In this document: in pieces, positions 1 through 13,297 of the stretch
How positions within the stretch are numbered: position 1 is the stretch's first letter
Layout: each line of letters starts with the position of its first letter
NCBI GenBank assembly: GCA_010645155.1
Contig: CM021323.1
Coordinates: forward strand, 99,224-163,223
DNA: 64,000 nt
Origin: Tigriopus japonicus
Lineage: Eukaryota > Arthropoda > Copepoda > Harpacticoida > Harpacticidae
Reading direction: 5' to 3'
Translations under genes and position numbers: made by a program
The notes under the pieces: generated by a model
Seen by the model: the letters and a program-made list of their open reading frames with translations, nothing else
Told to the model about the DNA's origin: nothing
The model's database searches: none

Positions 1-3000
1 ATGGTAGACAGGTTTGAAAACGAGTGTTATTGTTAGAAAAGAGATACCCCAAGGCAAATGGCACAATTGGCACAAATTCAGGGGAACCGTCGGGAATTGA
101 GACGAATCACTTAGAAACACGAGACTATTTTCATGTATTGCAAGAGTTCGTACCATACATGCGTCGATTAGAAAGAGAGAGATATTCCCAAGGAGTGATC
201 AAGCAGCTTCAGGATAGCTGGAGGATAAGTCATCAAATCTTAATGGTCTCCTCAGTTGGTATTTCTGATTAAATCAAGTTGGTATTTGATCATTCGGTTA
301 CGGTTGATTGGTTCGCTCCAATAAATGCTGATTCTTGAGGACATGCCATCCATGGCCATGAGGTGTTCACCACAAAAGCCTTCTTTATTTTCAACAACAG
401 AACGCAAACGTTCTATAATGAACTGGTTACTCCAATAAAGTGTACGTACGAGTTAGGTATGGGTATACCTTACCTACATGGTTTTCGTTTTGTTCTGACG
501 ACAGAGAGAATGTTCCGCAAGTTTAAAATGCATTCCCAGACCTCTCTTCCTTGCTAGAAGCATGGATTCTTTAGTGCCGATTCTTCATGCACAATGAGTT
601 CATAAGGTAAGTTGGTTGGTCGGTTGGTCGGTCCGTGGATCAACTTACTGGCCTTCACTCATCCGAACAGAAAAGGGTAACCGAGAAAAGTTTCCCAGTT
701 ACAATAAGTCATTCAGTGCCCGCTTCAATACCTCTTCGCCATACTTCATTGATGTATTAGGATTCATGGAACCATGTACAGCGGGAAATGAACGAAAGAA
801 CGACCCAACGAACGAACGTACATACATGCTACACATGTACTACGTACATACTTACGTACATCCGTACGTTCAACTTGGATTGGTACAAGGACGTGTGAGC
901 AGACATGAAATAAGCTCTCGTATCTAGGATAAAGTACTAGAGCAGCCCTTTGATAGGAACCAACCTATCTGCTTCGTCGTTGTCGTCGTTTATCCAGCAA
1001 TGATAGTAATACTAGTGAAACGGGTAGAGAGAATACTCGGGCTCGCTCACGCCTTCGAACCAAACCGACAATACTGTCTGGATGGAATGGAAATCATCTT
1101 TGCCTCTTTCGATCAGTCCCGTGATACCATTTCTCAATTGAGCTACTGGACTTGGGAGCATTGTCTGCTAACACCAATTGCAGCAACAGCAGCCACAGTC
1201 CAACACTAAAGCTTGATGAGGCGATAGGGCCCAAAGACGGGTTTGAAGGTCTTTACGAACACTGACGTAAGTGCTATCTTGTCTCAGGACTGATGATGAG
1301 TGATATAATTCAAGCTTCTCCGCATTTGGCAAGGTTTGATGACTTCTTTGGTGTTTTGTACATACCGCTTGCTTTTTGTGGGAGTGCATATTTGAAAATA
1401 CACACTATTTGATTCCTTGGGGGTTCTGAACAAGCTGAAGTGGAAAGTGTCTTGTACTTTCTGAATCTTGATCGGTCAGGAAAGCTAGCACACTTGCTAT
1501 CGAGCTTGTTGAGCTCTGTCTCGAATTGACCACTCAAGAAGGCTAATCTGAAATTGGCAGGCCAGAATTTTTCCATCAAATCACTCCTAATGGAGATTGG
1601 CGCTGACTTTGAGGAGAAGCGTCTTCACAACAATTTGATTCAAATTAGTGTTTACATGATAATCCACATCAAAACATGGTGTGCCCTTGAGTTGGCATGA
1701 TTTTACAATGGAATAAAAAAGGTGATCATGAGCTGTGGTGGTATTTCAAGGGATGGCAGATCGTTCCAGTGTTTGTTGTCTCACAATGTGGTTTGGTCGC
1801 GTCAAGCCAACTTGTTTACACAATTACGTCTAGTCTTTCAACCCACGTATTGATTCCTTATCAATAGGCAAGTGCATGTTTGTCGCGATTGCACTCAGTT
1901 GCACACTGACTTCGACTTTATGACCGCAAAACAAAACAAAAATTGGGAGCCATTCAATGAGCTAGCGATGACCAAGCGATAGTAGAACAAGAGACCCTGG
2001 ATAATGAACGAACGTACACTCACTAGAATACTCCCGCTGACTTCATATGTCTACTGTACATGTTCCCTCTTTCATGCCATCTTTGATTACTACTGATCCC
2101 TTAAATAACATCCAGCAAGTAAGTTCGCCATGGAGAACAATGATGCATCATGCTCAAATTCTTGCTTGAAAAGCGACTCGAGAATAGTGAATCGTCACAT
2201 CTTCAGTCATCCCTCACAAGTCCGTCTCCTTTTGACACCTCTTGAAAGACAGCGTACAACAGTACAGTGTTCTGCTTGTTAGATCAAATCGTACGAGGCA
2301 CAAAAAGGTTCTGCAATAGTGGAAACGTACATGTGAACCACGAGGAAAAAAGTTTTTACTGACTCATCAGCCAACAGCAATCTTCTCCGTATCAAAATAC
2401 GTCTGATTTTGAGTTCGTGAATTTTGAAAACTAGAACGTGGTTATTTGTTTAAAAGGGCGATTGCTGGAAGTTTGCTCATTATTCTGATATTCAGAAGAA
2501 GTCCTTGAACGCTACACCTGTTTTTGTTCCTATAGTTCATGTAGTTTAACATAAGAAAGTGAACCTTTCCTCCACCGGATATATTTTTGCCATATTCAGC
2601 CGTCAGCGATGTTAGAATGTTTCATTCATTTAATAAGTCTGTCGATATACGAATTTTCTATGGCGTTCAATCTTCCAGATCACAAAAGAGCAAATTGTTG
2701 CATGACTCTTCAAAAATGTATTTGTACGTTCTAGATCACAGTCAATATTTCTAGAAACCATGCGTTCTTGGAAACCCCTCGAATCCTTAGCTAAACAAAA
2801 CGAAAAAATGAGAGTTGTAGGAAAACTATTCCCGTGCTTTGCCCTAACCAGAACACTGAAGAAGCATTTCCTTAGCTTGTTTTAACCCTCCGGTTTCAAT
2901 ACATTGGTCGTCCAAAAGAGACGAGTTGGTCTTAAATGTTGCCAAATCAACGATGCTGTCGTTTTGAATCAGTCAGTCCTCCAAGAATTGCCACCTCACC

Positions 3001-6000
3001 GCTTCTTCAGGTGCATCTGTTGAAGGCAAAGAATTTCTTGATTACTGAGTAGCGAAATGGCTATTATCTTGAACAAGTCATCGTGAGTCAAGAGTGTGGT
3101 TGGTCGTCAGTACCTTAATTAAATCGGGCATTGTCATTGAATTTAGTTGACCAATTTCCAGTGACTGGAGGAGCTGAAGAAAGGAAAGGAAAGAGGGGGG
3201 AAACTACTATGGTGGCTTGAATTTCAGTTTGATCAGTTACCCACTCACCAATCCTAGAATCATAGCTAGAACGAGCAACAATGAATGGGTTATATCAGCC
3301 ATTGTTTTGCTCGTCACTTCAGATGGAAACAAGGCAACAAGTGCTTTGAAGGGATGATTTGTATGTTGTAATGTACTCTGAAGGCCCATTGGCCACCCTT
3401 CGTTACTCCAGATTCCACTCCAAACTCTGTGAAGTACTCACATAAATGAAAGAGTGCGAAGAAGAGGAGGAGGAGGAGGAACAATTCAAGGAGGAGGAGG
3501 AGGAGGAGGAGGAGGAGACTCGCTCATTTGATCGTGATGACAGGAAGTCCTCGACTCTTTTTTGCATTTCCTCGAAAAGACCCCGCTGTCAAATGCACGG
3601 TCATTGGTCTTTCACTTTGGGTGTACCATTTTCGCATGGTTTAATTGATTGAATGTGATTTCGCAACAGCCAATCAATCCATCTTGGAATCTGTCGAAGG
3701 CGGTGGCTTCCATGAGGAGGACGAAAAGGAGGAGCACCACGGGAGGGTGGTGAGTAAACGTGCCAAAAGTGCCAAAGCTATCAAACCACACACCTGGAGT
3801 TGGAGGGCCCGCCAGATGATAACTAAGAGGCCGACGACAACGACGACGTAGTACCTAAGGAGGTAGGCACTCACTCTACATGTGGACGGATGGATGCTGA
3901 ATTGATGGTAGGTAGGCCATTGGATTGGAGGAGACTCATGGATGGACGATCGAACGGATGAGAAATCCGATGACAATGCAAGCCAGCCAGCCAGCTAGCG
4001 CAGTTTTAATCTCGTTTTCCTCATTGCTTCTTCTTCTTCCTCCTGCTGAGGAGCTGTCATGGGGGAAAACGGGGAAGACCCACCATATGTGCCTTATTCA
4101 GGTGAGACCTTTCTGGACGATCTAGTAATGCTCTTGATAACATAATTGGTAGTAGAGTCGACTTACAAAAAGAAACAGGTGTATTGAAGTAATCAAGAAG
4201 CACTTGTCAGCTCTCTTGCACTTACGCACACTCACATGCTCAAAGACCAAATAGAGTACAGGCACGGGTTGTTCTCCAAGAACAATAAATGTTTAGGATC
4301 TTTCTTAGAAACCTTAGTGCTTAAGGGAAATATATTCTGGTCTCTTCCTTTTTCAATTAATTCATGTCCAAGTTCCCAAATGCTCGGAAAATGATTCCAG
4401 TATCCAAAATGAATGTCATCAAAATCGCCAGGGACGTCATTGACACTTGACTCACTGTACAAATCGCTAGGTTTATGTGTAGAGATGAATTCCCCTTGTA
4501 GCTTCTACACAGTTTCTACGCAGTCGAACTTTCCGCTACTTGACGCTCCTCGTGTGTCTTTCCCGTCTTTTCCGTTCGAATGTGTGTGTCTGTGTTGGTG
4601 GTACTGCTGCTGACTTTGGCCTACTTCGTTGGCATTCCACTTGCCCTCAATAACAGTCAGGCGTCCCAGATAGAATAGTTGCTGCGCTTTTGACAGCTCA
4701 TTCATGGTGTCCAGAGGTGCTACAAGCGCCATCTAGTGAGTACAACCTCAAGCTAGGAGTCCTTGAGCGCTCGCTTTTCCCTTGAAGACTGTTTAGAGGT
4801 GGTTCCCCCCGTTCTTTTCACTGAGCTTGGCCGATTGAGTGAGGGCTCGCCTCTTCAATGCTCTCCTCCCTCTGTGTGCGATGACTCGCTCGGTCGCTCC
4901 CTCGGCCGCTCACCGCTTCTCTCCATCGAGGACTTTCGGGGCGATGGCCGTCCTTGGTAAGGTTCACTCACCCTCTACCGGCTAGTGGAAATAGAAGGCA
5001 ATGAACTGAACCGCCGCATAAGTCACACGTGCAAAAAATCTAACCCCTTTTCACCCCTTCCTCTCCCTTGCTCCCGTCCGGACTTTGGCGCTTCTCCGAC
5101 ATGTACGATTAACAATGGGGCGTCAGTCACTACACAGACATAAGATACGGTAAGAATTTGAGGCGATGTAAGCCACAGAGGAACTTTAGACGTATTAGGT
5201 TTTCTGCAATGAAAATAAAGAGACGTTGGTACGTAATAGTCTGTGAAATGTGTCTCTAATGAGGTGCAGACTTTCCTTCGATGATTGCCTCTGGGATTAT
5301 CATTCCAATCAACACTGACCACAGCCAAGAGAGTAAAAATGAGGAAATTCTCAATCTTTGTATGAGAGAGCTTGAAATCCAGACTTGAGGCTAACTGTCC
5401 TAATAGCGGCCACGATGTCACAACTTAGTGTCGTTCATTTTAAATAGATTGGATCAAGAACTACATGGCAAAGCTATAACAGCCCGGCAAAATGGGTGCC
5501 TGCCTGCCGCACATTTCCTAGTTGGAGTGGTGCTAGAATGCCACAGACGATAAATACCTACTGTACATGCTACATTCAACTGTGGTGGGCTCATAAGGGG
5601 AGTAATTTTACGAGGGTGTAAAATGAAGCTTTCAAAAAAACGGTAATGGAACAGTGGGCATGTGCCAAGGTCAACGACGTTGTTACCTTCCCCCTTTGAA
5701 GAAAACGTTTCCTTTGAATGTGTGTATATGTGTTTACGGCGTGAGGAGGCGTACCTCTTAATGGCCAAGGCTTGGCGTCTGAGCTTCAAGGCCCATGCAT
5801 GAAGTCTGGTCGCATCAACTCACTTTTGTAAGAAATCCAATGAACTTCGTCGACCCTCGGGATTCAAACAATGCCTAAATACTCCAAGACATCCAACTGG
5901 GGTATTTTCTCTTGGGATGGTGGCAAACGGGTCACGTGATAAGGAATCTGCGGGACGCAAATAGTTATTTTTTCTTCAGATGGTCAATGGTCAATTTGAT

Positions 6001-7076
6001 AAGGACAAAAATATATATAATTTCACGTTAATGGAATATATCTGAATAGAACTTAGACCGTTAACAACTTTGAGGACTTTTGTTTTTCTTGGACCGAATT
6101 TGAACAACAAAGTACTCTGCCTTTTCCAATAGAGCCAATCATTGATCGTATTCAGATATTGGTGCACGAATCCGAAACCAAAAAAAACGAAGAATGTTAA
6201 TACGTCATCCTTAAATCGAACAAGTGAAACGATCTTAAAAGACTTGGGCCATCAGTTGACTCATGTTTTTATTGGCGATCTACTAACTGGAAGCAATAAA
6301 AATCTCCAACACCATTCGCACAAAACAATTTAAAATCCCTGTCTTCTCCTAAAGCCTAAGAAAAAGCTATTCAAGTGTCAAGAGGTTGCTTTGAAATCGA
6401 AAAAGTGTAGTTAGGACTCCGTTAAAAGCTTTTCCCTCGTCCGTAAGTTGAGTGACACACGATTATGACAAAACATCTGGTATGCTAATGGGACGACGTG
6501 GGACGACGGGATCTCTTGCGAAAAGCGCACATCTATTAAACAAAGGTAGGTAGAAACATTCCCATGCATAGTGGATCCTGTTGTTTGTTCTATTGTACAA
6601 ACGATCGAGAATCGATTTGGACAAACACCTTGGAGCAGAAATGGCCGGCAAATTTTAGTGTAGAAGCAAGCACCTTACTGACAAGGAAATTGCTCAAATG
6701 CTCAAACCTTTTTGAGATGATGTTGTTTTTCTTGTAGATCAGCATTTGCAAAGTTGTTTAAAGTGCTGAATGATTTCAAACATCCCATCAATCAATCAAT
6801 TTGAATCGAAAGCATGCCAAAAGCAAGGTTCAAAAGACGAGTCCTAAAAACATCACTTGTTTCCATCCGAATTAGCAGAGAGATGCTTACGTTCATGGAA
6901 ACTCAATGTAATAGTGCTAGTGTGTACCATTCTACATTACTGATAAAAGGAACCTCTTGGGCAGCGGGTTGTTTTTTGAAAAATAATCTCAAAAGCATAG
7001 CTTAAAAGTAATGAATGGCCAACAGTGGAAAATTGTTTAGAATTCAACACCATTTGAGAATCCAAAGAGGAGGCAT
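1..7076. other. Gene-free stretch, unknown context
   Basis: No open frame here carries a recognisable domain. It holds the GGA microsatellite at 3459-3518 and a cluster of ACGTAC/TACGTA words at about 820-870. A signal-peptide-like open frame at 3958-4101 ends exactly at CAG|GTGAGA and is discussed as a finding. Whether this is intergenic or a 5' intron of a neighbour cannot be told. Confidence 0.6.
3459..3518 (+). repeat. GGA/GAA trinucleotide microsatellite
   Basis: Interrupted (GAG/GGA)n tract, purine-rich on the + strand. It creates a Glu-rich open frame that I do not treat as a gene. Confidence 0.9.
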
Positions 7077-7135
7077 GGTGTCGTGGCTAGCGCAGTTTCC
7101 CATAGTGAGAGAAGTCCAAAGTTCGATTCTATACC
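7077..7135 (+). other. tRNA-like remnant or SINE head with A and B boxes
   Basis: TGGCTAGCGCAG near 7084 resembles an A box, and AGTTCGATTCT at 7120-7130 contains the GTTCGATTC core of a B box. The ends GGTGT and ATACC can pair like an acceptor stem. The T stem is poor and the length (59 nt) is short, so this is not an intact tRNA. It is probably a tRNA-derived repeat or pseudogene. Confidence 0.35.
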
Positions 7136-7963
7136 CTTATCTTTCTCAAAGAAACTTTCAGACGTTAGTTAATCCACAACCGTGGACGGAAAACCATTCT
7201 GATACAAGACTTGAAATTGCCTATCGGAAATATTTGGCCGATGTGATGACTGGCTTCGTTGGCCGGGCGAGGCTCAACCCTTCGACTCTAACACCAAGAA
7301 TGCAAACACAAAAATCGCTAATGAGGAATTCTAAAGGGCTTGAATCTACCTACCAACCTATGTATCCAAGTATATCCAAGGTTGTGGTTCCCGAAACTCA
7401 AGATCATGCCCTGCATCGTGTGCATGTTGACTAATATTTGTTGATTCAATGCAGATACGAGATCCTTTTTCAAAAACAAGGAAATTGCTGATAAGCATCA
7501 TGTGATTGCACGTTGTAGGTTCGATTTATTCGAAGATCTGCCAGTTTCAACTAAAATCACCTTCGATGGTTCATCAGGGAATCAGCATTAAGGACGCAGC
7601 ATAATATGGCTTGAATCATAAATAGAAATAAGCCCAGCCAGAGTGATCACTCGCTCAGGTGGTTCGGTGACCTAATATTAGCTTTTACTGACGTCAGCAC
7701 ACTTAATGACATTAATACAGTGTTACAAGTTAACATCTTGTGGACATTTACAATCTATTTTACCATTTGCCAGCAAAACAAGTTAAGCGTTGTGTTCACA
7801 TACGTAGTAGTAACACTCGTGATGTACGTTTATACTGCCGAAAATCTCCTTTTCAACAAACAGAGTGGTGCAAATTGCAGGAGGTTTTGCTAAATAGCTG
7901 TGAACCTTTCCTTGCTTGCTTGCTTGCTTACTATTTTCCTGGGCTGGATTGGTTGCCCTATGG

Positions 7964-8022
7964 GGTGCTGCAATTGAGCTCGCCCAGTTGGCAGAGGTTC
8001 AACTCCCGCCATATTCAGCACC
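7964..8022 (+). other. Second tRNA-like remnant with a perfect 7-bp terminal stem
   Basis: GGTGCTG at 7964-7970 and CAGCACC at 8016-8022 are perfectly complementary, like an acceptor stem. Inside, CCCAGTTGGCAGAG resembles an A box, and GGTTCAACTCC at 7996-8006 matches the B-box consensus. The two boxes are almost adjacent, so the anticodon arm is missing. It is also 59 nt long, like the sequence about 890 bp upstream. Confidence 0.35.
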
Positions 8023-9893
8023 ATTACCACCCGTATCCATCCATAAGCCATCGGCAATACATCAGACAGACGTCTGCGATTTCGTTTGTTGATGTGCAAT
8101 CTCTGTTGTAGACGACAACGACACACTTGGTCCATGTAGTAGTGTACCGTATACTGCTAGTAGACAGCGACACCTCCCCCATATTTTCCTTTCCATTTTA
8201 GACCAAATACATTAAACAGTCACTAACCTAACACGGAAACACTTGAGCTCTATATAGTGCCATTGTCTGAAACCTATGAGTTGATTTATTATCATGATTC
8301 GCCACATTTCGGCCAAGCTCCGACTTGTGGTATCACATTCACATCGAGACAATTCGGGCAACAGGCACCTACAATAGCAATGGTTTTATCGGCAATTGTT
8401 GAACGATAAAACTAGATACAAAAGACAAAATGCATAGCTTAATTATGAGCAAGCAATGTAAACCTATAAAGTTCGTTGATATTAGTATGAAAGTAAAAGC
8501 ATGAATTCCACCTAATACACGATATGTACACCATTTTTGGAAAACTGCTTGGCCGAAAAATCCAGCTTTTCAAACGAGGAATGTCTGAGAATCCGGATGG
8601 GAAATCAGCTTGATGACCTGCAGAGCAGTTTGGATATAGCTGTTATCAAAAAAGCGATCATGGACAGTTTCTTTTCGTCTTCATTATGATGTTTATGCTT
8701 GGTTACTGCCTGGACTTTTGAGCCGCAAATAGCAGAGTTAGTGGGTCAAAAATGCGTGAAACACATGACCCCAAGATTTTGTGATTAATGGGGTCTGCGA
8801 ATCGCCAAAGAGGAATTCCCAGGGCTCAAGATCCGAAACGTTGAAAGTTGTTTGTTGATACTAGCAGTGCATGTACCGCCATATCTGAGTTGGGTCCAAG
8901 CACGCACAAGGGAGCAAGTGCCATAAAAATGAACTTGAGATTCAATCCTTGGACGAAGAAAGTGATAAGTCATAACAAGTTCGACTGCAGATTCTGGCAG
9001 CACTAACGTCCGCCTAAGAGAAAATGAGCTTTTCCCAAGATTTCCTTGAAGCTCAATTGGAACTCCACTGTCATTCTTCGAGGATCTCAACAAAGTGTTT
9101 GCGAAAAGGAAGTAGTTTTGCTCTTTTAAGACAATTTTGCTATTTTTCACTCTCCACACCTACTAGTGCTTGTTTTAACATAATGTGCCGAAAAGGCCAA
9201 AAGAATGCAGACCGTTGGAAAAAATACCGCTTGACACATCGTTAGTCTGATTCTAAAAAACTAGAAACCAAATCTCCCGTTTGGTGGGAACACCGGGATC
9301 TCGGAAATGTGGTTTCTCTTAGTAGGTATGTCAAGGTGTACGCACCCGTGTCCCATGCTCACTTGAGCAACCATCAGCCCACATGGGTCTGAGAATCCTA
9401 CCACGCACAAGCACCATTCCAGACATAGCGACTCAAGATAGATCAGGTGAGTGGCCGGCCACTAGCTCTCCCAATTGAGGTCAACGAATTCAAGTCATCT
9501 CCATCGGGACTTTGCAGACATCGGTGACGTTGTGACTTTGGGAATCGTCCACTCTGTCGTCTGCGTTGTCGTTGAGGGCGATAGTAGTAGTGGTAGTGGT
9601 GGTGATCATCAACAACATCTCATCCATGACAAAATCCCGCCAAAAAAATCCAGGCCAACTGACGCGCCCATTCGAGTTTCTTGCTCCCAAACCTGAAGAA
9701 GAACGTATGTACGTACACTCCAATGGTGTCCATACAAAAATGGCCCAGGACGATGACCTACCATGATGTAAGAGATGGCGACTCATTTCCAATCCTAATC
9801 GGGAGGTACTGTAGATGAGAGGGGAGGGCATATTCAATAACCTGACGGAGATCTCTGCCAATTGCTCAGGAAAGAAGGTGTTTGAACACATGC

Positions 9894-9910
9894 AGAGAGA
9901 GAGAGAGAGA
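9894..9910 (+). repeat. GA dinucleotide microsatellite
   Basis: About eight uninterrupted AG units. Confidence 0.85.
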
Positions 9911-11988
9911 CAGGAAAAAGAATTCCGTCGTGAGCCCATAGTACGTCCATGCCTGTATACTAAATTCCCAACCCATGGTGAATAGAGAGGCAAAGTAGGG
10001 AATCCTCCTGGTCTTTGGGTGGTGTAAAAAGTCAGGTCTTTGACTCTTCCACTCTCTCTCTCCGTGTTCCACCTCTTTCCTCTGAAATGAGCTTGAAGTC
10101 ATGAACTCGAAATGTAGTCTTCCTATTTCCATTCCCGCCAAAGTTGTGTACATCGGCAACGTTGATGAATTAGAAGACGATGTTGTTATGGTGATGTTGG
10201 CGTTCATGATGATACTCTCTATGTACGTACCTATTTCAGGGTAAATTGCACCTGAAAAGGTGAACGATGGGCCATGAATGATGGCGTGAGAGTATTCACC
10301 ATCACCCCCACTTCTGCTTCAATACGACTTGAACAACAACAGAAAGGGGTCAACAATCTCCGACGACATGTTTGTCTCGCTTACTGCTTTATCCGATATT
10401 CCCCCATTATCCTCCTCTTCGCTCCTGAGTGAGAAAATTACTTCTGATTTGGATCCAACTCCCCGCGAATCCAAAAAAACAACTCCATACAAAAGCGATA
10501 AAAAGCTGGCTTATTTCCAGACAACTACGTCGTTGCCGTATTAAACATCCCTGGTGAATGGTCATTGACTCCTAGAATTCTCACTCAACAACCAAGTTTG
10601 AGTTGTGTCTCATCCATTCTTGTTACCATGGGCTTGGATCGTCCGTCAGTTCTTCAGTTCGTCAGCCAGTAGTCGTGTGTACGTACGTAGTCGGAGAGCT
10701 CTTGGGTTCGTATTAAACTCGTCCGTAGCCCTTTCTGAATTCGCGGGGAGAATGTTCGTCGGTCGTTCTTCCATCCGTGGAACGTCCACTCACTACTTAC
10801 TCTTGGTACAGTATGTAATAATTCTGAGTACGTATGTTGAACAGTTTCTATTTGCCGGCGGTCCGAGAACGTCGTCGAATGTAGGGTTAACAGTAAAGAG
10901 CTCCTTCCATCCACATTGCACGTACTCGTTTAGCATGTGCCAACTTACAAAACGGGAGGAGTGGGGCGACAAAATTTGCGCCGTTTTGGCGGGCAAAAAT
11001 CGCGCCACCGCCCTCCCTAGAGAATTGCAATGGTATGGGTGTGGATGGTGCTAGGGTGGGTGAATTGGAGCCATTAGGAGGGTTGCAAAATTCTTACATC
11101 GAATACGATCTCGTAGCGAAGCTTGATGGCGATCTATGAACTGTCGTGGCGACGGGTTAGGGTACTACGTACTGTTCATCTCGTAATAAAAGGGGAGAGA
11201 AGGCAAGTCCAACAAGGGATGCTAAAGTACACGATGGAGTGTAACCATAACTCATGTGGCTTGTCATTTTATGGACGGCTTTGATCACAGCCTTAATCCT
11301 CTGAGGAGAAATCAACTTTGCCGCTTTTTAAATCATTCCAAATAGTTCCAAAGAATCCGAGGGTACTCTTCAACACATTTTGAATTCGATTTGATTTGAT
11401 TTTTGTCCATGCGTTTGATCTGTGTCAAAACGCGAATAACTATGGGTAACGAAGACAAAAAGCAAGTCCGTTGATGCTGTTGGGGGTGTTGCTCAAAGCC
11501 GAAATGGGAATTTAACGAGAGCTTACCAAAAGGAATGTGCAACTAACAGGTCAGAGACCTTTCTCTTCAGCTCGTACACCCGTTAAAAGAAGGAGGGAGG
11601 AATCAATCCGTTGCATGTTCCTTAAACTTGGCAAAAGTGCATCAGTTGTTAGGGTTTGGTTTCTTGAACTATCCGCATTACCCTTTCAGACCAGAACTTG
11701 GGAAGACGTCACTCAAAAACCACTCCTAGCTGGAGAGTTTCATGATTCATAGGCTTTACCCAAGTCCGAAGTGTCTATATACGTATGAATCTATCTTTTT
11801 AGGAAGTCAGATATGCTCGTCCAGGCTTATTACGAGGAGCGCTCAGTTACCTAATGAGATCATAATCATATCCGAAAGCCATGAGCCTGGTACGCTAATT
11901 TCATTGCGGTTATTGTTAAAGCTAGACTCTTCATTACTCCGTTTATGTCCGTTTTCATGAAAAAAGTCCCTATACGCTAAGTTTTGCC

Positions 11989-12008
11989 TTTGCCCAAGCT
12001 TGGGCAAA
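11989..12008. repeat. Perfect 20-bp palindrome
   Basis: The sequence TTTGCCCAAGCTTGGGCAAA is identical to its reverse complement. It lies in a gene-free region; no partner site was seen. Confidence 0.8.
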
Positions 12009-13140
12009 AATTGATGATTGTATGTTGGATATTTTGATTGCTTGTGTTGAGGTACAACAAAATCATTGACCATTTCGATCTTGATTGAAAGATGAGGTCG
12101 CAGATACGTACCGTACAGGCATGTGTATTGTGTAGGACATTAGGAGGCCATCGCATTCCGAGCGATTAACAACGATATTCTGAAGAGGAATTTTTCACTC
12201 TACTCATTTACAGATTTCGTCCCCTCTCAAAACGACGATATTCAAGTCAATCAATCCGTGGGGCTGGGACGCGAGAATTTGTGCGATTGGAAAAAGGAGG
12301 AAAACGTTCTTGGCCTCTTGGCGATGTGTCACTTGAAAAAGTATTTGTTTCACCTTGGTCTTGGTTCACAGAGAGTGTAGAAAACATGCTTGTCGAAAAA
12401 TTGTCTATGAGCTAGTTGCATCACCACCTCGGACGAAAATGGGATCCTCACAGAAAAGCCTGCCATAAAACCTTGATGGAATCAAAAAAGTTTACACTCA
12501 AAGAAACAGCAGAAACGGTAACACATTCGTTTCCTAAGTGTACTTGCTGATTGGGTAAATGATCTTTTAGAAATGATCGCCATTGTCAAAATCGATCCCT
12601 CTTCACAATTTGCCCATCCCAATTATCTATCCCAAACGCCAAAAAGAAGTTATTTACAACCTAGGTTCCACTTGGAATTAAAGACAATCTGGCCACAGAA
12701 TTGGAGCCATAAAGGTTTTGATGTATCGAACAAAACAAAAGAACCTAACCTATTCAGTGTCACTAAGCCACATTCCTGATGTTTTTAGCATTGGAGAGAT
12801 TTTTGGGTTCAATTTCTAGCTTGTGATTCGCAAAATGTGCTGTATTACGTTTATTCGTCATAAATACATGTGATTGCAAATGTTGGCCTATTTCACTCAA
12901 CCGTCAAAGGCGAGCAAGATATCAAGTTTAAGGATGTTTGTTTGTCAATTCACAGTGTCATATTTTGCCAACTTGTTGCCGGGTCGCTCTAGGAAAAATG
13001 GGAAAATAGTATGCAATGGGTCAACAAAATGTGAAGTGAACGGCAAATGAGTTTTCTAGAAATTTCAAGCATAAAGATCCTGTTTCAAAGTCAGGTACCT
13101 CTTGTTATCGCTAAGCCAGTGGGATTGCACTTGTTTTAAC

Positions 13141-13168
13141 AACGGGATGATTTTTTCGCCATCCCGTT
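13141..13168. repeat. Stem-loop with 9-bp perfect stem
   Basis: AACGGGATG pairs with CATCCCGTT at 13160-13168 around a 10-base T-rich loop. No gene is nearby and the function is unknown. Confidence 0.4.
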
Positions 13169-13286
13169 CACACAGGGTAAGACTTAGCACGAGGCCTTAC
13201 TTACGGTTTTGCATTATTAGGTGTTAGTGGCTTTGACCTGGTAGGCCTTGAGAGGTTCATTCATTGCAATTACTAACGTTGTGTAT

Positions 13287-13297
13287 CCCCCCCCCCC
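13287..13297 (+). repeat. Poly-C run
   Basis: Eleven consecutive C; a site prone to length error in assembly. Confidence 0.8.

Noticed and set aside
3446..3652. Glu-rich frame on + strand
   Set aside because: Translation of the GGA microsatellite.
9490..9993. 167-codon minus-strand frame
   Set aside because: Contains a Thr run from a trinucleotide repeat and a Leu/Ser run from a GA repeat; no domain.
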